Below, one piece after another: positions 22,974 to 39,725 of a stretch of DNA of 64,000 nt; the stretch's first letter is position 1; each line of letters opens with the position of its first letter. Location of the stretch: contig CM057472.1 of NCBI GenBank assembly GCA_030035585.1, forward strand, positions 95,601,601 through 95,665,600. Direction: 5' to 3'. The position numbers and the translations under genes are program-made. The notes beneath the pieces are model-generated. The model had not been told where the DNA came from. It searched no databases and worked only from the letters and a program-made list of their open reading frames with translations. The DNA is from Dugong dugon. Its lineage: Eukaryota; Chordata; Mammalia; Sirenia; Dugongidae.

Positions 22974-24460
22974 TGGGAGGTGGGGCCAAGATGGCAGAGT
23001 AGTCAGATGTTTCCAGTGGACCCTCTTACAACAAAGATCAGAAAAAAGAAGTTAATTGATTATATATGGCAATCTGAGAGCCTGAACATCAAAGGCAGCG
23101 TTGAGGAACCGGACTGAGTGGCAGGGCAAGGGAGAGACAGTTTGGAAGCAGAGAGGAGTTGTCATACCTGACCCAGCAAGAGCCTGAGCCCTTCAGGCCT
23201 GATCTACTCGGGGGTGAGCAGTGAGGCAGATAAGCAGCGGTACTTGGGAGGTGCGTTTTCTACACTGGGAGAGACCCAGTGCCAGAGAATCTACACGGCC
23301 ACCCAGAAACAGTGAGAAGCAGCCCTGGATTGGCAAAAGATAAGTAATTGGGTATGGCCTACCAAGTGGATCAAAAACACCCCTCTTAGGGAAAACCTCT
23401 TTTCCATTTACCTCCCTGCTCCCTGCTCTGCACTGGGTCTCTGACCAGCTTCAGAAATTGCCGAGTCCCCTGAGCCGGAAGTAGGATCTGTCACATGCCT
23501 GGAGCCATCTTCCCTGCCTTGGAGAGTGAACAAATTAACAAACCAAGGAAAAAATAAACTGCCGGCTCCCCTAACCCAGGAACCTAGGGTAGGCACAGCT
23601 CCTTTGCCTAGGCACAAACATAAGGGATCCACGGACTTTGAGTGCCTTTCTCTCTGCATAGACTTGTGTGAGCCCATCTCAACAGCATAGGCCCTCATTA
23701 CTGCATTACAACAGGGTATATACTAAACTCTAACTTCAACTGTTTCAGCTGTGAAGTGACAGGTTCTTGACATTTGACACTGCTCTGCCCATTAAGCAGG
23801 ATACTTACCTACCCACATCAAGGGCCTGAGGACTGGTGGCTCCACCCACACCACATAGCCACCTGCAATACAAGCCCATGAGTAAGAGGTGCCCCCTAGT
23901 CTTTACAGCCAACAGCATTAGGTGCTCATAGTCCAGCTGCAAAACCCACCCACCTATGGATTCTAGGGAACAGGGACACGCCTTCTTCCTGATACTCGGG
24001 GGCAGCCATCAGCCCCCTGCCTTGCTCAGAGCATGTCTCCATACTACACCCAGGTGCCTGTGCCTACACCAATCACCCATGCCTGTCTAGGACTGTAAGT
24101 GAGAGCCTACACCACACACTTGGTGGCTATCTACCTGGGCACCTGAGCCGCTGAATCCATACAAGAAGAGTGGATGGACTCCTGAGCTCACATATCTAGG
24201 AACAAATCTAACCAACTGGTGACAGAACATTAGAGCTTCAAAGGTGCCAATAATCAAACTAGCTCATACGAACAGCCATTTTGGGCATATCAAGACAAAA
24301 TAAGAAGCTGGACACAGTAAGCAAACATAAAATAAATAAATATGATAACTTGTTGATGGCTTAGAGACAACACAATATCAAATCACATAAAGAGGAAATC
24401 CATGATAGCCTCAGCAAGCTCCCAAAATAATCTAGAAATTCTCCAGAGGAGGAAAATTTC
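22974..24460 (+). promoter_or_regulatory. L1-2 5'UTR
   Basis: GC-richer than the surroundings ('gagcctgagcccttcaggcc' region and others). A 96-codon antisense open frame lies at 23,698-23,408. No 266-bp monomer array is present. Promoter role is inferred from position only. Confidence 0.6.
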
Positions 24461-25350
24461 TTGGAATTATTGGAGGCAGAATACAGAAGATTAATATACA
24501 CAACTCTTCAAGAAATTAGGAAGGAAATTAATCAAAACACAGAACACACAATAGAGAAAATTAAAAAGATTAGAGAAAAGCATAATGACAAATTTAACAG
24601 GCTGCGAGAACCCATAGAGAGACAACAATCAGAAATCCAGAAGATTAACAATAAAATTTCAGAATTAGACAATTGAATAGGAAGTCAGAGGAGCAGAACT
24701 GAGGCATGGAAATCAGAATTAGTGAGACTGAAGATAAAGCACTTGACACCAACTTATTTGAGCAAAAATCAGATAAAAGAATTAAAAAAAATGAAGAAAC
24801 CCTAAGAATTATGTGGGACTGTATCAAGAGGAATAACCTACAAGTGATTGGCGTACCAGAACAGGGGAGGATAACAGAAAATATGGAGAGAATTGTTGAA
24901 GATTTGTTGGCAGAAAACTTCCCTGATATGGTGAAAGATGACAAGATATCTATCCAAGATGCTCATCGAATTGCACATGAGGTAGATCCCAAAAGGAAGT
25001 CACCAAGACATATTATAATCAAACTTGCCAAAACCAAAGATAAAGAGAGAATTTTAAGAATGGCTAGGGATAAACAAAAAGTCATCTACAAAGAAGAGAC
25101 AATAGGAATAAGTCTGGATTACTCAGCAGAAACCATGCAGGCAAGAAGACAATGGGATGACATATATAAAGCCTTCAAGGAAAAAGACAAAAACTGCCAG
25201 CCAAGAATTACATATCCAGCAAAACTGTCTCTCAAATATGATGGTGAAATTAGGGCATTTCCAGATAAATAGAAGTTTAGGGCATTTGCAAAAAACAAAC
25301 CAAAATTACAAGAAATATTAAAGGGAGTCCTTCTGTTAGAAAATCAGTAA
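24461..25350 (+). pseudogene. ORF1: L1-2 ORF1, broken
   Basis: A first segment (24,461-24,676) holds the coiled-coil part ending KINNKISELDN. A stop follows, and the frame resumes at 24,706. The main segment (24,706-25,272) carries the RRM region (LQVIGVPEQG, SPRHIIIKLAK) and the C-terminal domain (NCQPRITYPAKLS). It ends in a stop where the family reads PDKQK (CAG to TAG). Homology then continues to a final stop at 25,348-25,350. The start may lie upstream of 24,461 in degraded sequence. Confidence 0.85.
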
Positions 25351-25794
25351 CATCAGAGAACAACCCAAGACTAGAACACAGGACAGAGCAACCAGATACC
25401 AACCCAGACAGGGAAGTCACAAAAGTAAATCAAAGCTAAAACACTGAAATTAGGGAAACAGATGTCAGTATGTAAAAGATGACAACATTAAAACAAAAAA
25501 GAGGGATTTAAAAAATATACACATAGATTGTTCATATGGAGAGGAAGTCAAGGTGATATAAAGAAATAAAAGTCTGGTATAAATGCAGAAAAATAGGGGT
25601 AAATATTAAGATAACCACAAAGGAAACTAACAATCCTACAAGTCAAAATAAAAACTAGAAAAATATAAAAACTCAGCAAACACAAAATCAACAATGAAAA
25701 AGATGAAAAGAAAATACATAAAGAAAAATGACTTAGCACATAAAATTAAGTGGAACAAAGGAACTATGAACAGCACACAAAAAAAGATATCAGA
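25351..25794 (+). other. L1-2 inter-ORF spacer (444 nt)
   Basis: A-rich, with no intact small ORF that stops on the ORF2 start. Its length matches the spacers of L1-1 and L1-4, so the long spacer is an old trait of this L1 lineage. Confidence 0.7.
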
Positions 25795-28700
25795 ATGACA
25801 GCACTAAACTCATACCTATCAATACTTACACTGAATTTAAATGGACTAAATGCATCAATAAAGAGACAGAGAGTGGCAGATTGGATTAAAAACAGGATCT
25901 GTCCATATGATGCCTACAAGAGACACAACTTAGACTTAAACACACAAACAAACTAAAAATCAAAGGATGGAAAAAAATATATTAAGCAAACAGCACTCAG
26001 AAAAGAGCAGGAGGGATAATATTAATCCCTGACAAAACAGACTTTAAAGTAAAATCCATCACAAAGGATAGGGAAGGACACCATATAACGATTAAAGGGT
26101 CAATACACCAGGAGGACGTAACTATAATAAATATTTACACACCCAATGACAGGGCTCCAAAACACATAAAACAAACTCTAACAGCATTGAAAAGAGAGAT
26201 AGCTCCACAATAGTAGTAGGAGACTTCAACACACCACTTTAGGTGAAGGACAGAGCATCCAGAAAGAAGCTCAACAAAGACACAGAAGAGCTAAATGCTA
26301 CGATCAACCAACTTGATCTCATAGACATATACTGAACACTCCACCCAACAGCAGCGAAGTATATTTTCTTTTCCAATGCGCATGGAACATTCTCCAGAAT
26401 AGACCATATTAGGCCATAAAGATAGCCTTAACAAAATTGAAAGCATCGAAATATTACAAAGCATCTTTCCTGACCATAAAGCCATAAAAGTAGAAATCAA
26501 TAACAGAAAAAGCAAGGAAAAAAAATGAAACACATGGAAACTGAACAACATCTTGCTCAAAAACCACTGGGTTTTAGAAGAAAATAAGGATGGAATAAAG
26601 AAATTCATAGAATCAAGTGAGAATGAAAACACATCCTGCTGGAACTTTAGGGACACAGCAAAAGCAGTGCTCAGAGGTCAGTTTATAGCAATAGATGCAC
26701 ACATCCAAAATGAAGAAAGGGCCATAATCAAAAAATTTACCATTCAACTGGAACAAGTAGAAAGACAGCAGAAAAAGAAGCTGTCAGGCGCCAGAAGAAA
26801 GGAAATAATAAGAATTAGAGCAGAATTAAATGAAAGAGAGAATAGGAAAACAGTTGAAAGAGTTAACAAGACCAAAAGCTGGTTCTTTGAAAAGATCAAC
26901 AAAACTGATACATCATTGGCCAAACTGACAAAAGAAAAACAGGACAGGAAGCAGAGAACCCGTATAAGAAATGAGATGGTTGAAATCACAACAGACCCAA
27001 CTGAAATTCAAAGAATCATAACAGAATACTATGAAAAATTGTACTCTAACAAATTCGGAAATGTAGAGGAAATGGACAAATTTCTAGAAACTCACTACCT
27101 ACTAAACTAACACAAACAGAGGTAGAACAACTAAATAAACCCATAACAAAAGAAGAGATTGAAAAGGTAATTTAAAAACTGCCCCCCCAAAAAAAAGCCC
27201 TGGCCTAGATGGCTTCACTGGAGAGTTCTACCAAACTTTCAGAGAAGAGTTAACACCACCACTACTAACGGTATTTCAGAGCATAGAAAACGACGGAATA
27301 CTCCCAAACTCATTCTATAAAGGCAGCATAACCCTGATACCAAAACCAGGTAAAGACACCAAAGAAAAAAAAGAAAATTACAGACCAATATCCCTCATGA
27401 ACATTGACGTGAAAATCCTCAACAAAATTCTAGCCAATAGAATTCAACAATATATCAAAAAAATAATTCACCATGATCAAGTGGGATTTATACCAGGTAT
27501 GAGGGATGGTTCAACATCAGAAAACCAATCAATGTAATCCATCATATAAATAAAACAAAAGACAAGAACCACACGATCTTATCAATCGATGCAGAAAAGG
27601 CATTTGACAAAGTCCAACACCCATTCATGAAAAAAACTCTCAAAAATAGTAGTAGAAGGGCAATTCCTCAATATAATTAAGGGCATTTATACAAAGTCCA
27701 CAGCCAACATCATCCTAAATGGAGAGACTTTGAAAGCATTTCCCTTGAGAATGGGAACCAGACAAGGATGCCCTTTATCACCACTCTTATTCAACATTGT
27801 GCTGGAGGTCCTAGCCAGAGAAATTACGCTAGAAAAAGAAATAAAGGGCATCCAAATCGGTAGGGAAGGAGTCAAAGTATCTCTATTTGCAGATGATATG
27901 ATCTTATACATAGAAAACCCTAAAGAATCCACAAGAAAACTACTGGAACTAATAGAAGATTGCAGCAAAGTTTTAGGATACAAGATAAACATACAAAAAT
28001 CAGTTAGATTCCTTTACACCAACAAAGAGCACCTTGAAGAGGAAATCATCAAATCAATACCATTTACAATAGCCCCCAAGAAGATAAAATACTTAGGACT
28101 CAATCTAACCAGAGACGTAAAAGACCTATACAGTGAAAACTACAAGGCACTACTGCAAGAAACCAAAAGAGACCTGCATAAGTGGAAAAACATACCTTGC
28201 TCATGGATAGGAAGACTCAACATTGTGAAAATGTCAATTTTACCCAAAGCGATCTACAGATACAATGCAATCCCAATCCAAATTCCAATGGCATTTTTTA
28301 ATGAGATGGAGAAACAAATCACCAACTTCATATAGAAAGAGAAGAGGCCCCGAATAAGTAAAGCATTACTCAAGAAGAAGAACAAAGTGGGAGGCCTCAC
28401 ACTACCTGATTTTAGAACTTATTATACCACCACAGTAGTCAAAACAAGTTGGTACTGGTACAACAACAGATACATAGACCAATGGAACAGAATTGAAAAT
28501 CCAGACATAAATTCAACCACCTATGAGCAGCTGTATTTGACAAAGGCTCAAAGTTAATTAATTGGGGAAAAGACAGTCTCTTTAACAAATGGTGCTGGCG
28601 TAACTGGCTATCCATCTGCAGAAAACTGAAACAAGACCCATACCTCACACCATGCACAAAATCTAACTCAAAATGGATCAAAGACAAATATAAAATTGAA

Positions 28701-29611
28701 AACAATAAAGATCATGGAAGAAAAAATAGGGTCAATTTTAGGATCCCTAATACATGGCATAAACACAATACGAACCATAAGTAACAATGCACACCCACCA
28801 GAAGAGAGACTAGATAAATGGGAGCTCCTAAAAATCAAACGCTTATGCTCATCAAAAGAATTCACCAAGAGTCAAAAGACAACTTACAGACTGGGAAACA
28901 ATTTTTGGCTACGACAAATCCAATCAGCGTCGAATCTCTAAATTCTACAAGATACTGCAAAAGCTCAACAACTAAAAGACAAATAACCCAATTAAAAAAC
29001 GGGCAAAGAATATGAACAGGCTCTTTGCAGCTAACAGACACATGAAGAAATGCTCACGATCATTAGCCATTACAGAAATGCAGATCAAAACTGCAATGAG
29101 ATATCATCTCACCCCAACAAGGCTAGCATTAATCCAAAAAAACACAAAATAATAAATGCTGGAGAGGTTTTGGAGAGACTAGAACACTTATACACGGCTG
29201 GTGGGAACATAAAATTGTACAACCACTTCGGAAATCGATTTGGTGCTTCCTTAAAAAGCTAGAAATAGCAGTACCATATGATCCAGCTATCCCGCTTGTT
29301 GGAATATATCCTAGAGACATAATAGGCATCACACGAATAGATATATCCACACCCATGTTCTTTGCAACACTGTTCACAATAGCAAAAATATGGAAACAAG
29401 CTAGGTGCCCATCAACAGAGGAATGGATAAACTAATTATGTTATATCCCGTGATGGAACACTACACAACGATAAAGAACAACGATGAAGCTATGACACAT
29501 CTTACAGCATGGAGGGATCTGGGAGGCATTAAGCTGAGTGAACTGAGTCAGTCACAGGAAGGACAAATATTGTATAAGATCACTAATATAAGAACTCAAG
29601 AAAAGGTTTAA
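25795..29611 (+). pseudogene. ORF2: L1-2 ORF2, multiply frameshifted
   Basis: The endonuclease start MTALNSYLSILTLNLNGLN is at 25,795 and its frame breaks after about 54 codons. Later pieces: 26,553-27,110 (linker region ending in the EEMDKF block), 27,730-28,335 (reverse transcriptase core with [14 protein letters not shown] and the catalytic FADD) and 28,696-29,611 (C-terminal region to the final stop). Several single-base indels and stops separate them, more than in L1-3 and far more than in L1-1. This ranks L1-2 as the oldest of the four long copies. Confidence 0.9.
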
Positions 29612-30559
29612 ACACAGAAGAAAATATTTGATAGTTACGAGGGTGGGGAGGGAGGGTGAGGGTTATTCACTAACTAGATAGTAGACAAGTATTATCTTAG
29701 GTGAAGGGAAGGACAACATACACTACTGGGGAAGTCAGTACAATTGGACTAAACCAAAAGCTAAAAAGTTTCCTGAATACAATCAAACACTTTGAGGGAC
29801 AGAGCAGCAGGGCTAGGGGCCTGGTGACCATGCTTTCAGGGGGCATCTAGGTCAATTCACATAACAAAGCTTTCTAAGAAAATGTTCTGCATCCTGCTTT
29901 GGTGAGTGGCATCTGGGGTCTTAAAAGCTGGCAAGCAGCCATTTAAGATGCATCAATTCTTCCCAATCACCTGGAGTAAAGAGAATGAAGAATACCAAAG
30001 ACACAAGGAAAATATTAGCCCAAGTGACAGAAAGGGCCACATAAACCAGAGACTTCATCAGCCTGAGACCAGAAGGACTAGATGGTGCCTGGCTACCACC
30101 AATGACCACCCTGACAAGGAACACAACAGAGAGTCCCCAACAGAGCAGGAGAAAGGTGGGGTGCGAAACTCAAATTCCAGTAAGAAGACCAGATTTAATG
30201 TTCTAACTGAGGCTGGAGGAACCCCAGAAAGCACGGCCCCTGGATTCTCTATCAGCCCAGAACTAAAACAATTCCCGAGGCCAACTCTTCAGACAAAGAC
30301 TGGACTGGACTGTGGGACATAAAGTGATACTCGTGAGGAGTGTGCCTCTTAGCTTAAGCGGGTACAAGAGACTAAACAGGTAGCTTCTGTCTGGAGGTGA
30401 GATGGTAAAGCAGAGAGGGTTAGGAACTGGTTGAATGGACATGGGGAATCAGGGGTGGAAAAGAAGAGTGTGCTTTCACAGTATGGGGAGAGCAATTAGG
30501 GTCACATCACAACGTATGCATAAATTTTTGTATGGGAAAAAATTAAAAAAGTAAAAACA
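29612..30559 (+). other. L1-2 3'UTR and tail
   Basis: It carries the 'gagggacagagcagcagggc', 'tctggggtcttaaaagctgg' and 'actagatggtgcctggctac' blocks, shared with the L1 3'UTR fragment at 51,150. It ends in an A-rich tail. The repeated 'aaggcttacag' units of L1-1 and L1-3 are not seen. Confidence 0.8.
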
Positions 30560-30572
30560 AAAAGGTGCTTCT
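30560..30572. repeat. L1-2 target-site duplication, right copy
   Basis: Partner of 22,961-22,973; the first bases merge with the A-tail. Confidence 0.7.
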
Positions 30573-30699
30573 AACTAACAGAATACAGATTTTTTTTTAA
30601 TGCAATTTATAATCTTTGTCTTTTATCTGGTATATCTGATCCATTTATAGTTATGAAATGAATTATGTATTTAATTTTAAATATACTATCTTATTTTAT

Positions 30700-31010
30700 T
30701 GTCTTGGAAGAAGTACAACCAGAATGCTCCTTAGAAGCAAGGATAGTAAGACTACGTCTCACGTACTTTGAACATGTTATCAGGAGGGATCAGTCCCTGG
30801 AGAAGGACGTCATGCTTGGTAAAGTACCGGGTCAGCGAAAAAGAGCAAGAGCCTCAATGAGATGGACTGACACAGTGGCTGCAACCATGGGCTCAAGCAT
30901 AACAGTGATTGTGAGGATAGCGCAGGACCGGGGGGTATTTCCTTCTGTAGTACCCAGGGTCACTATGGGTTGGAACTGACTCGATAGCACCTACCTAACA
31001 ACAACAACAT
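30700..31010 (+). mobile_element. RTE-type LINE 3' end
   Basis: It contains 'gaatgctccttagaagcaag', 'agggatcagtccctggagaa' and 'caatgagatggactgacac', and ends 'ctcgatagcacctacctaac' with AAC repeats. This is the C-terminal ORF and 3' end of the RTE family. An in-frame open stretch of about 100 codons survives. Confidence 0.85.
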
Positions 31011-32299
31011 CTTATTTTATGTTTTCTGTGTGTCCCACTTATTTTATACTTATTTTTTATTTCCTTTCTAACTTAATTATTTGTATCACTCTGCGTCATT
31101 CTGCTATGCTTTATAGGATTCATATGTACTTTATTAAAATCTAGAATTAATCTTGTCATTACCTTCCTTTTGTATGATACTGGAATGACAGATTTGGGCT
31201 ATAATTTCTTCTTTCCCTGATTAATATGTCATTGTTGCTGTATGTTTAAAATGCTTCTTAGCCTAATAAAATCATATTATTATTCTATACAGTTAATACT
31301 CTTCTATAATTACCTACATATTTACCACTTTTGTTGATCACCATTCCTTCTTGCATCTCAGACCTTCCGTCTGCTCATCATAGGGTATATTCCTACAAAG
31401 AAATTTTACATTTTTTCCTGCAAAGTAACTACATAATTATTAACATAGGTCTAGTTTGTTAACGTCATGGATTATTCATATATGATAAATTCATAATCAT
31501 GGAGCCTCAGCGATTTTTTTTTACTAGCCTGAGTCTTGAGAACAAGTCCTGGTGTCCTATTTATGCATGGCCTGCTACCCAAAGCTCCCTGATTAATGAA
31601 GATAGTAGTCAGTCTTGGGCAGCTCAAGACTGAATACGCCTGCACCTATGGCTTTGCGTTTTCACCTTGCTTTTGTTTCCAGTACTTAATTGTATATTTG
31701 AGAATTAATCTGTGTTATATTCATCATTTTTAGCTTTATTTTTTTTTGAAGTGTAATGTGTTTTTGTGTATTAATCCTCTGAAATGATAAAAGTATAAAT
31801 CAGTTTGTTATTTTTATATCATATGTTTTCTGGTATGTGGACGATTGGGGTAATATAAGTAGTAGTCCACATTGTCATTTCAATATATACTTTTTTTTTC
31901 TTTCAGTATGTCCCTTCCCTGAAATAGTAAGTAACAGAATGTGAAGGAGCAGACAATTCAGGTCCTCATAATGTTCATACTTTGAAAAAAGATTTTGAAA
32001 GAATTGTAATATTTTTTTCAGTGCAGTATACAGTTTTCAGTTGTTTTTATAATATACTTATTTTGAGCACTATAAATATTTTACAACTTTGTTTTCATCA
32101 TTTTGCAACCTATGCAGAATTATTTTGTCAAGAAAGCAACAAGATTAAATACCTGATTTGATACCTCCTAACCTCTAATTTTATGGTGATTTGTTATTAC
32201 AATTTTTTCCTAAAGTGGCATATCATTAGTTTAAAAATGAAAGTCATTTAATAAACAGGCTTAATGTATTTCTTTTTCTTTTCAAGGCATATAGACATT
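31011..32299. other. Unique AT-rich DNA, nothing recognised
   Basis: No repeat or gene is recognised. Confidence 0.45.
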
Positions 32300-32880
32300 T
32301 TCTAACAATTCAAGATAAAACAAGCTGTAATCCTGAAGACAGTGAGAAGTGGTGGTAAGTGAGACCCTGCAGCAGAGACCCGGAAGCAGGAGACAGCGCA
32401 TTGGACTTCCTGGCCCACAGACAGAGGAAGTTGAGCGCATTTGGGGAGAGGCTTAGGGCCAGGGAGAGGCACGCCTGCGAGCACAGTTGGGAAGAGGCTG
32501 TCCTGATGGAAGAACTGTATCTTGACTGTTCTCGAGCCTGAATTATAACTGTTATTTCCCTAGTAAACCACATAACCGTGAGTATGGTCTGTGAGTTCTG
32601 TGTGGCCACCGCAATGTATTATCAAACCCAACAGGGAAGTAAAGAGTGCTGTGGGAGGGACAGTTGGTGTCGGAGTTGGTAAAGATGGTGGAGAGAGAGG
32701 CATGTCTGGCGTCCTCACCTCATAGGAATCAGCCTTGGGCTATTGATCTTGGTTCTCTGTCTCTGGGTGAAGTTAGAGGAGGTCAGACACCGCCTCCAAG
32801 CCTTTACTACAGGAACGTAGTAGATCAAAGACTTCTCCCACAGGAAGTAGGTATGTGAAGCTCCTCTGTGTTCCCTGTGC
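32300..32880. other. Unclassified GC-richer, possibly LTR-derived block
   Basis: It stands out from AT-rich flanks by composition. It contains purine-rich 'gacccggaagcaggagacag' and, later, 'tgttatttccctagtaaacc', followed by 'gtatggtctgtgagttctgt'. The layout (GC-rich part, then a processing-signal-like AGTAAA, then a short tail) resembles an ERV LTR. I do not recognise the family and find no target duplication. Short open frames on both strands have no domain. Confidence 0.35.
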
Positions 32881-34084
32881 CATTAATTGGCATAACCCCA
32901 AGACAACATTTGCAGCATAGGTATACTCTTCACATTGCAAAACCTCCACTTTAGTTAGAGGAGATGCATGGAAAAGGGGAAGGTCTTTTCTATAGTGTTG
33001 GTATGGAGTTTATCAACTATTATTAACAAATCCCAAGTTAATTCAGAAGGTGGCAAAAAATGAATTTACTAAAATAAATTATAATTGAATGTTAGACTAG
33101 AGTCAAAAATTCGGTAATGACTGTTCTGAAAGGGAAATCAGTATTTAACTAATAATTCTTAGGTAATATCCAATATTTTGATTATCTTGGGTCCACAGAG
33201 TTAGGAAATGTTGACAAAGAGACCAAGAAGTACAGTGTGTACTCTAAAATTATAGTTACTAGCAAAGCACCACATAGAGACAGGCACTAAATAAATATTT
33301 CCATATAGAAATTTGATAGGATTGTGACTACACAATATGGTTATTTATTAAATAAGAAAATTAAAATGTGAAAAAAATAAGTTCATAAATATTTTTATCC
33401 ATAGTTCTTTGTTCGGGCTCCATTGAAAGCATTTAAATTAAATAGTAATCAGCAACTGAATGCAGGGTTGATTATTCAAATAATTTAGGGCTTTGTCAAT
33501 CTTCAAGAACACTCTGATGTGATCATAAAATGCAATTCTGCTTACAAAGTACAAATAGGGTATGTTTATAGGTGTGAAAATATGATGGCATCTTGATCAG
33601 GTGCTATGTACATCAAGCATGTTTGCTGTGTGAAAATTAATCAGGCTATACTTTTATAATTTTTATACTTTTTTGTATGTATGCTATACTTTAATAAAAG
33701 GTTTTGTGATAACATTATGATACTATTTGCTGTCCATGATTATAATACATTCTCCAGTTAATGTTAGATAAAATCAACTTCATGGGCATGTACATGAGAG
33801 ATGAGAAAAAAGCAAATAGAGCTAGAAAATAAGCAGATTGAAATATATATGTGAGGGATGGTCTATATGTGAAAAAAGTTTTGGATAGACAAGTTTGGAA
33901 GTTTTATAAATGTTTTTAAAGCCACTAAAACTGTTTCTTTTTTGGTAAGTCATTCATTTTCATACACCTATGACAGTTTTCCTTCTGTTTATATGCACAG
34001 TTATTATTAAATAGCTCAATTAGTGTGCTATGAATAAGCAGGGGGGATCATTTGCCTGTTTGTGGTTCTTGTTATATTAAAAGG
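32881..34084. other. Unique AT-rich DNA, nothing recognised
   Basis: No repeat or gene is recognised. Confidence 0.45.
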
Positions 34085-34260
34085 AAGGCAGTAGAGTGAA
34101 GTACTGGCTTGAAAATCATGAAACCTGTTTTGGGACCATATTTAGTACTAAATAGATGGATAACCTTGCATATGTCAAGTGATATTCCTAGACCCTAATT
34201 AAATCATCCACAAATAGAAAGCTGATTTCTAAAACTTCTTCCAGACATGAATATTCTGTC
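34085..34260 (+). repeat. MIR SINE, decayed
   Basis: The order 'gcagtagagtgaagtactgg', 'ggataaccttgcatatgtca' and 'aatcatccacaaatagaaag' follows the MIR plan (5' head, 'gtgaccttgggcaagt' core, 'tcatctgtaaaatgggg' 3' part) with many substitutions. Confidence 0.6.
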
Positions 34261-34395
34261 ATTATATTCTTAAAATTAATTTGAAAATGTTATACTTATT
34301 TATCAAAGTAATTATGAAATTTTCCGTGCTTTTATTTTTGGTTAACACACACATTCAATGTATTTTTATTTTTTTTTAAGATTGATGACTATTTA

Positions 34396-34728
34396 TTTAT
34401 TTATTATTTTACTTTACATGAAGGTTTACAGAACAAATAGTTTCTCATTAAATAATTAGTACACATATTGTTTTATGACAATGATTAGCAACCCCACGAC
34501 ATGTCACCACTGTCGTTTCTCAAACTTGGGTTCCCTCTTACCAGCTTTCCAGTTCTCGTCTTCCTTCTAGTCCTTGTCTCTGGACTGTTGCGTCCCAATA
34601 GTCTCGTTTTGTTTTGTGGGACTGTCTAATCTTTGGATGAACAGTGACTTCACTACTGAGCTAAAAGGGTGTTTGGAGACCATACTCTCGAGGTTTCTCC
34701 AGTCTCTGTCAGCCCAGTAAGTCTGGTC
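34396..34728 (-). repeat. Extra L1 3'UTR-type block beyond the L1-3 tail
   Basis: It has 'aaggtttacagaacaaatag', 'gtacacatattgttttatga', 'gagctaaaagggtgtttgga' and 'gtaagtctggtc', i.e. an L1 3'UTR copy diverged from the adjacent one. It is separated from L1-3 proper by two T-runs (34,729-34,744 and 34,756-34,767). It may be a separate older fragment or sequence carried as a 3' transduction. Confidence 0.7.
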
Positions 34729-34767
34729 TTTTTTTTTTTTTTTTAATTGTTGCTATTTTTTTTTTTT

Positions 34768-35920
34768 AATTGTACTTCAGGTGAAGGCTTACAGAAGAAA
34801 TAGTTTCTCATGAAACAGTAGTACACATATTGTTTTATGACACTGCTTAACAACCCCACAACATGTCAACCCTCTAACTTCTCAACCTTTTTGTTTTTGG
34901 TGAAAATACACATAGCCAAAGATACACCATTTCAAAACTTTTACATGCACAGTTCAGTGACATTGACTACGCTCTACCAATTGTGCTGCTATTCTCACTT
35001 AAGATGAAGGCTTACAGAACAAAATAGTTCCTCATTTAGCAGTTACTACAAATGTTGCCCTATGATAATGCTTAACAATCTCAGAACACATCAACAATAT
35101 CCTTACTCAACCTTGGGTTCCCTATCACAAGCTTCCTTGTCCCCTTCTGCTTTCTGGCCCTTGTCACTGGACTACTGTACCTCATTAGTCTCATTTGGTT
35201 TCACAGGGCTGTCAACTCCCAGGCTGAACAGTGAACCTTGGAGATAACCACCACTGAGCTAAAAGGGTGTCTGGGGGCCACACTCTCGGGGTTTCTCCAG
35301 TCTCCTTTAGGCCAGTAAATCTGGTTTATTTTTGTGAGTTAGAATTATGCTCTACATCCTTCTCCAGCTCGGTCCAGAACCCTCTGTTGTGATCCTGGTC
35401 AGAGCAGTCAGTGGTGGTAGCCGGGTACCATCTAGCTGTACTGGACTCAGTCCGATGGAGGCCTTGGTAGCTGTGATCTATTAGTCCTTCGGACTAATCT
35501 TTTCCTTGTATCCTCTTCTCTCCATTTTCCCTTGCTCCCGAAGGGATGAGACCAGTAGAGTATCTTAGATGGCCGCTCGCAGGCTTTTAAGACCCCAGAC
35601 ACTACTCATCAAGGTAGAATGTAGAACATTGTCTTTATAACCTGTGTCATGCCAATTGAGCTAGATGTTCCCTGAGACCATGGTCCCCAAAGCCCTCCAC
35701 CCAGAAATTCAGTCCCTCAGGGAGTTTGGATGTGTCTATGGGGCTTCCATGACCTTTCCTTGTCCAAGTTGTGCTAGTTTCCCCTGTATTGTGTACTGTC
35801 TCACCCTTCACCCAAGATACCACTTATCTATTGCCTATTTAGTATTTCCCCCCCATCCCTCCCATCCATGGTAACCAACAAAGATTGTTACATTTTGTGT
35901 GTGAATTTTTTCATGGGTTT
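34768..35920 (-). other. L1-3 3'UTR
   Basis: Collinear with the L1-1 3'UTR. Two units start 'aaggcttacag' at 34,784 and 35,007; their 223-nt spacing is the same as between the first two L1-1 units. The third L1-1 unit and its TTTA tract are absent. Confidence 0.8.

Positions 35921-39725
<3,805 letters not shown>

Larger units (their letters stand above)
22974..30559 (+). mobile_element. L1-2: full-length older LINE-1
   Basis: A 7.6-kb L1 that begins 'tgggaggtggggccaagatgg', a typical L1 5' end. It has a 1.4-kb 5'UTR without visible tandem monomers, a decayed ORF1, a 444-nt spacer, a decayed ORF2 and a 3'UTR ending in an A-rich tail. Target-site duplications flank it. Its 5'UTR is unrelated by eye to those of L1-1, L1-3 and L1-4, so it belongs to a different, older subfamily. 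Confidence 0.93.

Noticed and set aside
29906-30322. 138-codon frame after L1-2 ORF2
   Set aside because: It is in the L1 3'UTR; related copies at 51,150 and 59,471 do not keep the frame.
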